Part shown: one piece after another, positions 49,101-59,966 of the stretch | How positions within the stretch are numbered: the first letter of the stretch is position 1 | Layout: every line of letters starts with the position of its first letter | Assembly: GCA_903813345.2 (NCBI GenBank) | Contig: CAIIXF020000007.1 | Span: 20,261,564 to 20,325,563, forward strand | Source: Owenia fusiformis | Lineage: Eukaryota; Annelida; Polychaeta; Sabellida; Oweniidae | Length of the DNA stretch: 64,000 bases | Direction of reading: 5' to 3' | The notes under the pieces: model-generated | Told to the model about the DNA's origin: nothing | Database searches by the model: none | Seen by the model: the letters and a program-made list of their open reading frames with translations, nothing else | Translations under genes and position numbers: made by a program

Positions 49101-52100
49101 GTTGCGAAATTGACTTGACCACCGAGATCATTGAATGACGAGATAGACACGTGGTATGATTCAACAGGTTCACTGGCGATCCTGGCTGCCATTGGAACCA
49201 AGAGGCGTTGTCTTTCATCCGTAGTTTCAGCCGTAAGAACCATTATCTTTACACCATCCGCTTTCAGCTCAGTGGCAGTTGCGTACTCCTGTCCCTTATT
49301 GAGCTTAGACACGTCATCAGCAACAAGCACTAAAGCGTTGGGAGCGCTCATTCTATTACCAGCATTGCTGTCTGCGAATAGGCTCTTTCCAGCTTTAAGT
49401 CCAGATGACACATCGGTGGCAAGGCTAGGATCATTCAGATATGAGATGCCGTCAATTGCGTTCCTCAGTGTATTGATGGTCGTGAATTCATTGAACTTAA
49501 ACATTATTTCGCCATCCTGTCCCCAGCGAATGACAGCTATCCTTTCCTTACCTATATAAAAATGAGAATCATGAAAAGTATTTTGATTTCATTTACTACG
49601 GGAAAAATTCGATGTGCCAAGGCCTGAGATTCAGATCTTCATCATGGGTTGATGAAACGAGAACAGTGCGATGGAACATGGACGTAGTCTTAGTTATTCA
49701 AAATTGACCTCTTGCATGCATCATTTATTGAAATATGTGGCTGTATAAATGCAGTGTACTCGCAATGATTAAAGGTAGAATTAAAAAATAACATATAACT
49801 TTGAAAAATTAGTTTGCATAATAATGTCACTTTTTTCTAGACACCCAAATCTTAATTATTTAGACATATACCCGTTATCCTCGTGAAAAATCCACATTTC
49901 AAAGTGACAATTTCATGACTCAGAGTCAACAAACATTGATTGAAATATGTTGCTTTAAATTTTGTTATCCTTTTATACATTTGGTTCTTGTAACAAACTT
50001 ACCACCAATGTCCAAGTTGTTGGCAACTGATTTGACAAATTCCTTTTGTCTGGTGAAACCGGAACTCCCAACACTAGCAGTTGTATCTAGAAGGAACACA
50101 ATGTCGGCTCCGGATCCACCTGTATCCTCTAAAATAAATCATTAGCTTACAGATGAGATGGTTGTTCAGGAATAAAAGCTTTACAAATCCAACATTCGTA
50201 CAGTGAGTACCATACTAGTTTATTCACGCTTTGGGCAGCAGGCAATAGATGGCTACGTTGAAAGTCTATCTGTACAGTTTGATGCGCTTTCCAATGGTTT
50301 GATTCTCACATCTTAAAAGAGAGCTTCATCTTATGCACTGTGGACTGTGGTCTGATCTGACACTCAGGGTAAAATAGGTTCCGTATTTTCATTTCCAAAT
50401 GTGAATTTGACAGTGTGCTTATATTACTTTTTATTTTTTATTTTATATGTATATTTATTTATCAATCAAATGATAATATGAATTCAATGTACTACCTTTA
50501 TCACAATTTGCTCCAATCCAACCAGGTGCCGTATCACAATCACAAATATAACTCTCGTCTTGCGAGATACAGGTTCCCCCGTTCAAACATGGTGTAGTAA
50601 TACATGGATCTGTAAAATAAGTAAACTGGCAGAAAGGTGCAATCATATGTCACACAATGTACCCTTTGCATTCGTTCGACTTCACCTCTTAAAAGAGAGT
50701 TTCGTTAGTTTATAACTAGACTTTGCGCGCAGGGTTAGTTGGATATGAAATAAAGACGACATTAAAGTGTCTCACATATTCGATCAAAATTTGCCATGCA
50801 AACATGTTAGTCTACTTTACTGGCCCCCCTTGCTGTAACAAGGAACCCAAAACACATTAAAACGTAAACATAAACCAATTAGTCACTTCACTATGAAAGT
50901 GAGGGGTGTTAGTCCATGCACACAGCGTATTCTGCTAATACATATTTGCTAACACAATATCAGTGGTCATTTACTGTGTCAACTTAGTAACCCTTGCATA
51001 TCGTGCTCACTCAAGAATTGAATATTTTTTTTATGATCTAAATGTTTGTGGTTTCACAAAAAATGTGATATATTTTAGTTAGAAATACATTAATTAATAT
51101 ATTCATTCAAACAGCACTAGAATGCGGGAAGAAAGAGCAATGGTGACAAAATGCAGACAGAATTTTCTGTAAGGGTTTCAAACATTTCTGGACACAATCA
51201 TACATGTACTTCATGTGTACTGTTATTTTTAGTGCTGTATTTATAGATATAATTTCACGTATTAAAATCATATTTTCCAGCAATGACTTCAAATTCGGAA
51301 CCACACCCATATCACATTTTCTTCAATAACTCCAAACATGTGTAAACATTGACCATGTGCATATTAATTCAGATTTCACGAGCTCTTTCCTATTCGAGTA
51401 CCTCATACACCCCTGCATGGTTTTGAGTTGGATTCGCCTTTTATACGTGAGCCGACACACTCGCAAACGCTGATTGGATAAAGATTGCGAGAATCTTTAA
51501 TGACAAAGAGCTACTGCACGTATAAATTATTATTAATAATATTTTATTTGTCTATGTTTTCCTTACATTATTTTACATGCACGTATAAATGATCTGCTGT
51601 CGTTTGAAAATGAAATTCATTCAACCAATAGTATGACCATCAGCAAGGTATCGGATATCTTACCACCCAAAGTTCAAGACTTACGAACACTTATGAGTCC
51701 TCCAAATATAATACATAACCATTGGATATACTGAGGTTACATCAAAAGTGTCTATGTACATTTTTATTTTCTTATTGTCTTTTTCTTAATGTATTACAAT
51801 TTATACTTTCCATCCTCCGAACGCAGGGTTCCAGACATCATCCACTAAGTTCCTTCCTTCTTCCAGAAGGAGGTACGAGTTCTGGAGGCCTGTGTTCGGA
51901 GGATCACAAATTGGCCAAACGGCTCGTCGTTCATCGTTCTCAAAATTTTTTACGGTACGGGGATTTTGTCACACTTAACTCTGCGACAACCTTGCGCTTA
52001 GCCTTGCTTCAAGACTGTGTACCCCCCTATACCTTCAGTTATGTGGGAAAGGTGGAGTACACAAGGGGAGTATACAGTCTTGAGACAAGACTACCATGCG

Positions 52101-54821
52101 CTGTACAAAGAGGAAGTCAAATACCAAAGTTACCTGAACTCTTCACTTGTATGTTATCGAAGGCATAATCTGCTGACCAATATTTATCTGTAGTTGGTAA
52201 GGTTGCAGTAATACGAACATATCGTGTGCCACTTGGCAGGCTCACGTCATCTATGGATTTCCAACTGTCTCCGGATGTTAAGTCAAGTGTGACGGGTTGA
52301 TCTGAAGACAAAGGATATACATTTTTTATACATTGGTCTGTATGTACACTCCCCTCCATAAGTTTGGAAACCATAAGTTCCCTTTATGAAAGCCTGTTTA
52401 TGTTCGGCGACTTTTAAAAATTCATCAAATTTGTCATACTAAACTATAGTATTAAAGGAACGAAGTAAGGATCATTTTACTTTTACGAAGTTCCATTATT
52501 ACCAAGGTATTAATTTGATGAAACTAAATGATTGTAAAATATACGTATGTGGAAGCCCATTTGTTCTGAGCTACCCAAGTGTTCTGACTCTTGTGCCCAA
52601 CTGTTCTGACAACCCAAGTGTTCCGAGTTCACTTATTTTATAATATCTTAAAATTCACAAGAGAGGTTGCCAAAAATCTAATTTTGCTAGAAAAATGATA
52701 GGATGAAGTAAGAGAATCCAAAATATTGGCCCAATTGACCAAATTATTAAAAATACGCATCCATTTTCTAAAATTGAGGCCCATTTTTTCAAAAGGCCTT
52801 TTTTCCAAAAATGAGGCATATTCCTTAAATTGAGACCCAGCCTAAATATTTTTATATATTCTGTCTAAATATTATATTGCTCAGGAGTGTTCCATGGTGC
52901 AAAAGTAGAACAAGGGATTTGACACTCCTCAATGGGTACCCTGTTAGTTTATGTAAATAAATAAAAAGCCTTTTGTGCATGAAACAGCCACATTATAAGT
53001 GATTTCATTTATTCAATTTCAACAGTCATCTCCGTAGAAACCTAAAATTGAATAAGAAATTGAAAATCACAATATCGAGTGTATTTGCCTAAATAAGTAA
53101 ACCCAAAATACTTGGGTCAAGTCAGAATACTTCGGCAAGAGTCGGAATACTTGGGTACCCAGAACACTTGGAGCTTCACATACGTATGTTTATATGATGA
53201 GTTCATGCATAATATCAGGTAATTTAATCTAAACATTATCAGTTCTATTTTACTTACCAAATACGAGAGTCTCACGATCAGCATTAAGTGCAGTGACTTC
53301 AACTTGTCCATCTTGAACTCCATCTCCGCGGGAATAATACTTAAACGAGAACGTCTTGAACCCAGATGGGAGCTCGGGGGAGAGGATTGATACTGTGTTA
53401 CCCTGGGAAGCAGGTGGAGAGCTTTCCACATACATGTAAAAACCTTCAACAAATAATGTTTTAATAATTCAGTATAAGCAGAAACTGTTCAGTTAGGGAA
53501 TCACTGGTTTACTAGAATCTCCACTAAATGATAAAGGGATGTGACTTCTTCAAGGACTTTTATCTTCGGCAAATCTACACTAAATAATAGGTCGATCAGT
53601 GAGACTTCTTACTTCAGTACCATTTTTATTTATAAATGATGGATTCTTGCGACTTCTAATCTTCTTTAATCATGAATTGGTACTTTTGATAAATCAATGT
53701 AACCTCCTCTTCCCCCGGGGAAGGATCGATCGTCCGACTACTTACTTCCAAAATCTGTTGAGACTGGGCCAGTGTGTCCACTTGGAGTGGCTTGATCAGT
53801 TCTAAAGAATTGCAAGTTGTCATCCGTCGATTGTGTCATTCCGCTAAATCCGTCTCCACAGCCACTGGCCTCACTCGGATTATCCCAACCAGTCCTTTCA
53901 AAGTCACAACTCCATACCGTAGTTCCTGTTGAAACAAAAAATTATAGTCTTTATAGACTGCACTTAGGACATTCCACATCTACTCACCAACACATGTAGT
54001 TGGGAGGGGGGGGGGGGGGGGGTCACAGGCGCTTGTTGCTATACTAAAAATAATAATCTATTTGTTTTTACCAACAGTTCGTAACACTTCTTAAGTTATC
54101 TTTTCATTATGAAAATTCCCGATAAAAGTTTCATTTTGAGAAGAATGAGAAATGCCATTTGAAACATGAGTGTCAATTATTACATTTTGTATATAGAAAT
54201 GTTGAATATACAGGGTCGACTAAAAAAACAATATGTACAAGTTTAACACATGTCAAACCTTGCCATTTTAAGGATAAATAATTTCCTAACAATATGACAC
54301 CATCCGATTGAAAAACTTTTCCGGCTAAAATTGGCACCAGGGATGTCATGAGCGCCCAAAGAATTATTCGCTGTGGATTTCCAAACTGTGGAAATGGAGC
54401 AAAATTGTATTTTGGCACCTTCAGAAGAGGTACATTTATTCAAGTTTAGTGCAAAATTCACCCATTCTAATTAACTATCAATTTTGGATTACTCTTAAGT
54501 AAATTCACGCCTGGTAGCCTCTCACCTCAGTGTCATATATGTTAGGAAATGATTTATCTTTAAATGATAAACATGGAATATGGTTCAACATATACCATAT
54601 AAGATTCATCTTGGTTTTTTGGCCAACACTGTATATACTGGTAGGTCAGCATTTTCAAAAATAGTGTAGACCTTCGCCTTAAATTTGGAATTTCGAAAAC
54701 AGTAAAAAAGTTGAATTTGCCGCTACTTACCACTTGATTGTCTTTTCGTTCTATGTTTGATAACACTTGAATACGTTAATGCTATTGTAACTGCAATCAC
54801 GAGCGTCTTCATTAAAGCCAT
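43118..54821 (-). CDS. Secreted MAM-EGF-VWA-EGF-VWA-EGF-VWA protein, 15 exons, complete
   Basis: Exons on the minus strand: 54821-54731, 53925-53746, 53443-53258, 52301-52134, 50609-50496, 50128-50003, 49551-49084, 48335-48219, 47839-47629, 46505-46308, 46181-45997, 45194-45081, 44906-44749, 43972-43772, 43321-43118. All introns are GT-AG and the frame stays open for 2721 nt (906 residues). Residues 1-20 ([20 protein letters not shown]) are a signal peptide, followed by RTKRQ, a furin-type site. Then MAM (31-208), EGF1 (209-246), VWA1 (247-444), EGF2 (445-483), VWA2 (484-681), EGF3 (682-719) and VWA3 (720-906). Every module border is a phase-1 intron, as in exon-shuffled extracellular proteins. 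There is no membrane segment or GPI-like tail, so a matrix, mucus, adhesive or shell/cuticle role is plausible. I do not recognise an orthologue with this exact order. Confidence 0.95.
43654..43722. repeat. Perfect 30-bp hairpin with 9-nt loop in an intron
   Basis: GTAGTTTGTTTTACATGATT continuing for 30 bp is exactly complementary to 43693-43722; the loop is GTAAGTTTT. It lies in the VWA gene's last intron but one. Perfect pairing argues for a recent insertion or duplication and not for a conserved microRNA. Confidence 0.9.
44030..44112. repeat. Dispersed repeat, inverted copy at 57236-57330
   Basis: CTTCTCAGCCCTGAGATGTT and TTCAGGTGAAACAGAAAG recur in opposite orientation 13 kb away. CTCAGCCCTGAG is itself a palindrome. 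Likely a small unnamed MITE. Confidence 0.75.
44262..44690. repeat. GC-rich GATGGGGCA/GTGGGACT repeat block, inverted halves
   Basis: The left part repeats TTGCCCCATCGAGTCCCA-like 18-bp units; the right part carries the same text in the other orientation. The two halves meet at the perfect 20-bp palindrome AGAATGAACATGTTCATTCT (about 44512-44531). Within the left half, AAGCCCGGTATACACCAATG and CATTGGTGTATGTCGGGCTT form an inner inverted repeat (44262-44470). Open frames on both strands are by-products. Located in a VWA-gene intron. Confidence 0.9.
45380..45955. repeat. 15-bp minisatellite with 90-bp higher-order unit
   Basis: The basic unit is close to CAATGTATCAGAGTA. CAATGTTTCA or TAATGTTTCA marks the larger unit at 45471, 45561, 45651, 45741 and 45831, exactly 90 bp (six units) apart. 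Because 15 is divisible by 3 and the unit lacks stops in several frames, long open frames arise on both strands (plus 45398-45943, minus 45545-46279) as pentapeptide repeats. It lies in the intron after VWA2. Confidence 0.95.
45997..47839 (-). other. VWA domain 2 (exons 9-11)
   Basis: 198 residues in 594 nt, the same coding length as VWA1, though split by introns at other places. [16 protein letters not shown] gives DGSSG in place of DxSxS, and the TDG loop is VLFSNGPG with no Asp. [14 protein letters not shown] matches the GGST.T.AL helix. The metal site looks lost. Preceded by EGF2 (48335-48219). Confidence 0.9.
46789..47567. mobile_element. Pearl/Helitron-like tandem-core element, copy D
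   Basis: Starts like copy A (ACATGACAGAATGTCACCAC, CTAGTTGCTCACAATATTAT). Carries about five units of 117-123 bp containing TTGGTCAATTTGAAGCAA, then GTCCGTCTAAACGG, and ends TTTGGTTGTGACATAAT, complementary to its start motif. Lies in the intron between VWA2 exons. Confidence 0.85.
48548..48584. repeat. Isolated AATGTCACCAC end, possible tandem-core element relic
   Basis: GACATGAAAAATGTCACCAC resembles the starts of copies A and D, but no core or 3' end follows. Confidence 0.35.
49084..50128 (-). other. VWA domain 1 (exons 6-7)
   Basis: 198 residues. [18 protein letters not shown] places DTTAS where the metal-site motif DxSxS is expected (Ser to Thr at position 3). The later TDG-type loop reads [10 protein letters not shown], so Asp is kept but in a changed context. 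Preceded by EGF1 (50609-50496, six cysteines). Confidence 0.9.
51811..51905. repeat. Inverted repeat around ATCCTCCGAACGCAGG
   Basis: CATCCTCCGAACGCAGGGTTCCAGA at the left pairs with TCTGGAGGCCTGTGTTCGGA at the right. The sequence downstream to about 52075 is less AT-rich and may belong to the same unknown repeat. No gene signal was found in 50650-52130 otherwise. Confidence 0.55.
52347..52450. mobile_element. One-ended relic of the 5237-6113 foldback family
   Basis: TA followed by CACTCCCCTCCATAAGTTTG and, further in, TTCATCAAATTTGTCAT as in the complete copy. The right end is missing. Confidence 0.7.
52544..53184. mobile_element. 641-bp TA-flanked inverted-repeat element with CCAAGTGTTCTGA motifs
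   Basis: The ends are CGTATGTGGAAGC and the complement of GCTTCACATACG. The arms contain repeated CCCAAGTGTTCTGAC / GTCAGAATACTTGGG words, three or more per arm. It is in the MAM-domain intron. Confidence 0.82.
54006..54022. repeat. 17-bp G homopolymer
   Basis: An uninterrupted G run in the first intron of the VWA gene, G-quadruplex-prone and likely length-variable. Confidence 0.9.
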
Positions 54822-54926
54822 GTTGATCTGAAATAAGTCAGCAAATATTTAGACATTTACACAGTTTTTTTGTCTTGTTATGATAAATTCAACATACATC
54901 AGTGTATCAATAAAAGAAAATGCGTA

Positions 54927-55439
54927 CTGTACTCCGGGTAAATTTCAACGCTATAAAATTTCGCAATTTTTCAAAATTGCAATTTCGTGGCTATTTAATT
55001 TTGCGGATTTGAGTTGATGACATTTCGCGAACTGCACAAGTTGAATTTTTTCCGATTACCGTGAATCAATGCATATCTGGCTATTTTAGCCCGTTCAGAA
55101 TCCGATTAATGTTTGTATTTCCCACGTTTAGGGCATTTATTTGAATATTCTTGAATGGCATTTTCAACTTCAATTTGTAGGATATCATTGTTGTCAACAG
55201 TTCTTGCCTTTGTTGGCCTAATAAGCCAATTCAAAATGTTAGACATTTTAGGCCTTTTTTGAATTATCACCAAACAACACTAGACGAAACTTTTTACACC
55301 GAACGTAACATATCAAAAGTCCCGTTTCAAATCCCCGGGGATTTAAAAGACAAATTTCGCGACGATAAATGTTCGCGATTTTACTATATTCGCGAACAAA
55401 GCGAAATTAAATCGCACGCGAACAATACCCGGAGTACAG
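54927..55439. mobile_element. 513-bp TA-flanked MITE 105 bp upstream of the VWA gene start
   Basis: The ends CTGTACTCCGGGTA / TACCCGGAGTACAG are perfect, with TA on both sides. The interior has many ATTTCGC / GCGAAAT words in both orientations. It sits where the promoter or 5' UTR of the VWA gene should be. Confidence 0.9.
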
Positions 55440-55449
55440 TATATGATTT

Positions 55450-58400
55450 TCTGTCAGTAGAGATACTGATACATATTCTACATGTGGCATGTGTATTTCC
55501 CAGTCTGACATCCTAAGTGAATTAACACTCGATATGTCACCTCAAGTTCTGTTTCGCAAATGACAATTTGTAACTTGTTGTAAAAGTAAGAATATTAAGA
55601 TATTTCAACATGTAAGCTGGGAACACCTGACAAATCTTATGAGATATTGAGTGACATTTCAGATCTTTTTGTGTGTTTGTATGGTGCTCCACATGAAAAT
55701 ATCTTTTAACAAATTTCTTTTAACGTTTTTTATAAAATCGGGGTCAACAATACTTAGAGATTGATGACAGAGAAGCCTTAACTACTGTAGTACTCAGTTC
55801 ATGAAAATTGATTGATTGGTGATCAATAGAAATGACGGACTGGTAATCCGCGTCAGTTTGGAAAAAGCTACAAAAGCTAATCACCACATTGATCACATCA
55901 AGTTTAATACAAAAGAACAAATGTCTTCAGTCTCAATGACCAATGAATAGTACTTTTCAAAACAACCCTGTGCCTCCTCAGGGTATCAAAATCAGAAAAT
56001 CAGGTGCTCCACATCCTAAACTGTGCTTATATACTTTAAAGGAGCCATCTATATTTAACAAATTAAAATACTGAAATGACATGAGATTTGTGGCATATTT
56101 CTAGAAGCTGTTGTCACATTAGCCGCTCCGCCACCGTGTGGCTCGTTTTGGGCATTTTTAAGAATTCTTAAAATTAACTTTTGTATTTGTGTGATGGGGA
56201 TATCTTGCTGTAAAACGATTTGTTTTTGCCACCGTGTATCATGCCGTTCCCCGCCATGTGCCCCAAAGTATTCTCACGGTGGCTACCCCGAGCCCACACG
56301 GCCTTTGTGTGATAGCTCCATACGTTATTCTATGAGGCAGGATTGCTCCGCACGGAGAGGAACGCCATCGATAGCCTAATAATGGTAATTGATCTTGGAC
56401 GCGTGAACGCGTTCCAATTTTTTGATAATTTGAAAGCTTGTTCCATGGTTCCATCAAGCTTACGCTAATCCGAGGCTAATACTTGACTAATGATCGACCT
56501 TGTATTCATTCATGCTCTGTGCTGAGCCAACGGTTTTATAATTGTACTTTTAGAAATTATAGCAACCATGCGGTGAAACCGGAACTTAAAGTACAACAGA
56601 TTTTTCTACAAGTTCAGCTTAATTTCATGTTTACATTGTATGAGTTTTTCACACTTGTTGATTTAAACTAAAGTCATATTTTAAATACATTGAAAGTTAT
56701 CAATGTCTGACGTGTGCAATGGTTATACAGAACTATACATTGAGTGATACTGTATGTAATAATTTGACTTCCGTTCTGAAGTAAAAATAAAACGTTTTTG
56801 AAGTCCAGGAGAGAAAAAAAGATCCTAGGTCAAGTACACTGGCGAATCTGCTCACAAAAGTGTTTTGATGATTTATTTGGCTAAGTGACCATATTTTGTA
56901 AGCCACGTACATATATACAGCATGATGAAAAATCGCGAGAGAATTTTTGGCATTAAATACGACAGTTAATATATTACTAGTTTTGGCAATTAATCAAAGG
57001 ATTTGGAAATTGCAGGTTTTTATACAGAAAAGAAAAATAATCTTATAATTATAGTACATGATAAAAGGTGTGGAACTTATCATAACTCAAAATCATTGAA
57101 TAAAAAATTGCATTATTTATTGTATACGAAGCTACTATTCAAACCTAATGTGACACGTACTGGGCTTCGTGATATTCCCGTACCGTACTCGTACAAAAAA
57201 CGTGTGTATCAATTTAGCCACTGTAGTATGTGATAAAATATTCATCCTGATACTCATAGCATCTTTCTGTTTCACCTGAAACATCTCAGGGCTGAGAAGA
57301 AATGAGATGTCATGGTTTATCATGATGTAAAATATTCAACATACACTAACATGGGACAGTGTCTCATCTTGCCCGTATGCTTCGTTGTGTCCCAAGTAAG
57401 GTATATCGTTAGACCTGGCCGCGTCCTAGCTATTGTACCCTGTCGGTTTGCTCAATTTATTAAATAATTCAATTATATTAACTTATAGGCCTATCTCACA
57501 TCTTAGATTTGGAAAGTTCGGCATTATTCTGATTCATGTCTTTTGTGCAAGGAAATTCAAGAATACGTATTCGATCGGTGCACAGCTGTTTTATCAAGGT
57601 TACTAATATAGGCATATTTCTATTTCAGAGAGGATGACCCAAAAACAAAACCTCCTATAATTATAAAAATATCAATACAGCCAGCCTTATTTTTCAGGTA
57701 TATAACTGTCAACGCAACATTGCCAGTCCAATGAACTCGACCCTCGAGCGGGTGTCATGGATGAATACAGTGAATTCCAAAATTGAGTCTATCCCCTGGG
57801 CTTTACTGATAGAAAACGTAGAAACTCATGAAACTACCCAAGTCGTCCATACAGTTTGCGATTTTGGATGAAGTAGGGAAGAAGAATATGATACTGTTGT
57901 ATATATGCCAAGGATGTATATTCACCCGAGCCTTCATATAGTGCAATTATGTATGTCTTTTTTGCATGTACTTAAAACACGCGACGAGTATAAAACACGC
58001 CATGAATAAACTATGCAAGATCACCATTCATTCGTTTTTATTTCAGAATAAATGGAGCAACAAATCAAAATTGGATTAAATTTTCAATTTAAATATCAGA
58101 TGGTATTCGCTCATATAAATTCCATGTTAATAGCTTTCAAATGGTGGATATATAAAACATATCCCGCAACTTACGATGTCATAAAACATTACTCACCCGA
58201 CAATCAACAAAATCAAAAAGTAGTACTACATGTATATCATTACTAAAAAGCTTCAGGGTCGGCAATTCATACCAAATGTGTCATTTAATAAAAGATACGG
58301 TTTGAAAAAATTAATATATGCATGGTTTCAATGAGATAAGTCCACTCGTGCTAAGATATACCTGGTGATATATTATGCCGCCTCAAAGCTTCCTCATTGT

Positions 58401-58840
58401 CAACTGATTATTTTCAGCCCTAAAGAAATTGAACAAACGTGTTCTTTTTTTAGTGATATCAATGTTTGTTCTAATTTTGTATCGTCTCTCCATCAACTCT
58501 ATGCACATGTTCGATTGATTTGTAAATATACACTCCGCAAACATAATTTGAGATTATGGCTTGATAAGCTACCCAAAAGAATGAAGGCATACTCTAAAAT
58601 GTTTATCTGTTTACTTTTATAATCCAAAATTACATACCAATAGATGATAGCATTCGAATTGGTTTGTGAGAGATTAGATTATTTGCAGCGAATTACTTTC
58701 AGAGATCTTGACCAACTAAAAAGTATTAAAAATTGACTCCCAACTATCAATGACCTTAGGGTGATTTGAATGTCCTAGCATGATTGCAAATTGCATGTGT
58801 GCATTTTTTAATATTACGATCAATCTCGGCATTTTCAATA
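55450..58840. other. Intergenic stretch, no supported gene
   Basis: Holds the inverted dispersed repeat at 57236-57330 (partner of 44030-44112) and a GC-richer patch at 56110-56370 with repeated GCCACCGTGT / CACACGG words. No splice-consistent exon was found on either strand. Confidence 0.5.
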
Positions 58841-58846
58841 TATGTA

Positions 58847-59530
58847 CGAGGGTTGTCAAAGAAGTAATGCACTATATGCTCTAACTTTATCAATACTTTA
58901 TATTTTTCCATGAAATTTTCTATAAATATTCCTTAGAGATATTTTGATTATTCTACAAAGGTTCATGCCGATTAATGGAACTATGTTGATATTATCATAA
59001 AATCAAGTGGATGGGTTTGGGTAGGGTGGGGCAGGTTTTTTGTCACGTCAAAAGGAATAAAAATTGAAAATATGAAATAGTTAATCAACAAATACCATTT
59101 TGTGTAGCAATAAGAAGTATGCTAAAAATATGTTTTAAGATACTAAATTACTAGGAGCACATCCTAGATTCAATGGATGTATATTGTACAGTGTCCAATT
59201 TCACATTTTCTCAAACTATTAGACTTTGCATGTAATGCACTTTTGATCCCTTCTCACCCAGTCCTGGAAGCCTCTCGGCAATTTCTTCCACCGTGAAAAA
59301 CTTTGACAAAGTGAGGCGTTTGGCCTCCCACGTTTGGAGTTGTCATCAAGTGTCCAGTCATCATTCAGTCAATATTTTGATCATTTAAATGAAAGAAATA
59401 CGAATAGCTAGAATAACACTTTAGAGCTTTTCATGATTAGACAAATTGGTACCTGCTCCGCCCATCCCTACCCCCATGTTGCAATAGCAACCATTTTAAT
59501 ACTTCACATTAACACTGGTGATCCACTTGA
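58847..59530. mobile_element. Degenerate mariner-like remnant, tentative
   Basis: TA followed by CGAGGGTTGTCAAAGAAGTA is mariner-like. Inside, GGGTAGGGTGGGGCAGG (about 59020) faces CTGCTCCGCCCATCCCTACC (about 59455) in imperfect inversion. The right terminus was not identified. Confidence 0.45.
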
Positions 59531-59538
59531 TTACGCTG

Positions 59539-59565
59539 GTTACCGAAACGGTACGTTTCGGTAAC
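59539..59565. repeat. Perfect 12-bp hairpin GTTACCGAAACG
   Basis: GTTACCGAAACG, GTA, CGTTTCGGTAAC. Lies 15 bp from the next foldback and may be its outer part. Confidence 0.85.
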
Positions 59566-59580
59566 AAAATGTCGGAACGT

Positions 59581-59966
59581 CGAAGGTACAATTTTCCTTT
59601 TTTCCTTATTTCACGCGTTGCAAGCAGAATCCCCGCGACATTTCTTCACACAAACGTGTATCAGTATCAAATGTTTTAGAAAATGTACATGTTTGCGAAA
59701 AAATAGCTCAGAAGACTACAGAATCGTCGACTTATATTCCTCACTTAAGAAACGGTATGGTGCAGATCTTAACTGTTTTTCGAAACACCGTTTCAGTAAC
59801 TTAAGTGAGGAATTAAATATACGATTCTGTTGTCTTCTGAACCATTTGTTCGCAAATATGTACATTTTCTTAAACATATGATACTGATATACGTTTGTGA
59901 TAAAAATGTCGTGGGAATTCTGCCTGCAACGTGTGAAATAAGGAAAAAAGAGAAAATCGTACCTCG
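59581..59966. mobile_element. 386-bp foldback element
   Basis: The arms pair almost throughout (TTTCCTTATTTCACGCGTTG with its diverged complement, and TTCCTCACTTAAG with CTTAAGTGAGGAA) around a centre near 59775. Ends GGTAC(A/G)ATTTTC. No clear target duplication. Overlapping open frames on both strands are by-products. Confidence 0.85.

Larger units (their letters stand above)
52134..53925 (-). other. MAM domain (exons 2-4 of the VWA gene)
   Basis: Opens with [20 protein letters not shown] and closes with [11 protein letters not shown], the usual start (CDFE) and end ((I/F)D(D/N)I) of MAM. It also has [10 protein letters not shown] and [19 protein letters not shown]. Only the first cysteine pair of the canonical four cysteines is present; exons 3 and 4 encode none. 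Confidence 0.88.

Noticed and set aside
51722-52168. 148-codon plus-strand frame
   Set aside because: It overlaps antisense the MAM exon 4 and an inverted repeat; no domain, and the hydrophobic start arises from T-rich DNA.
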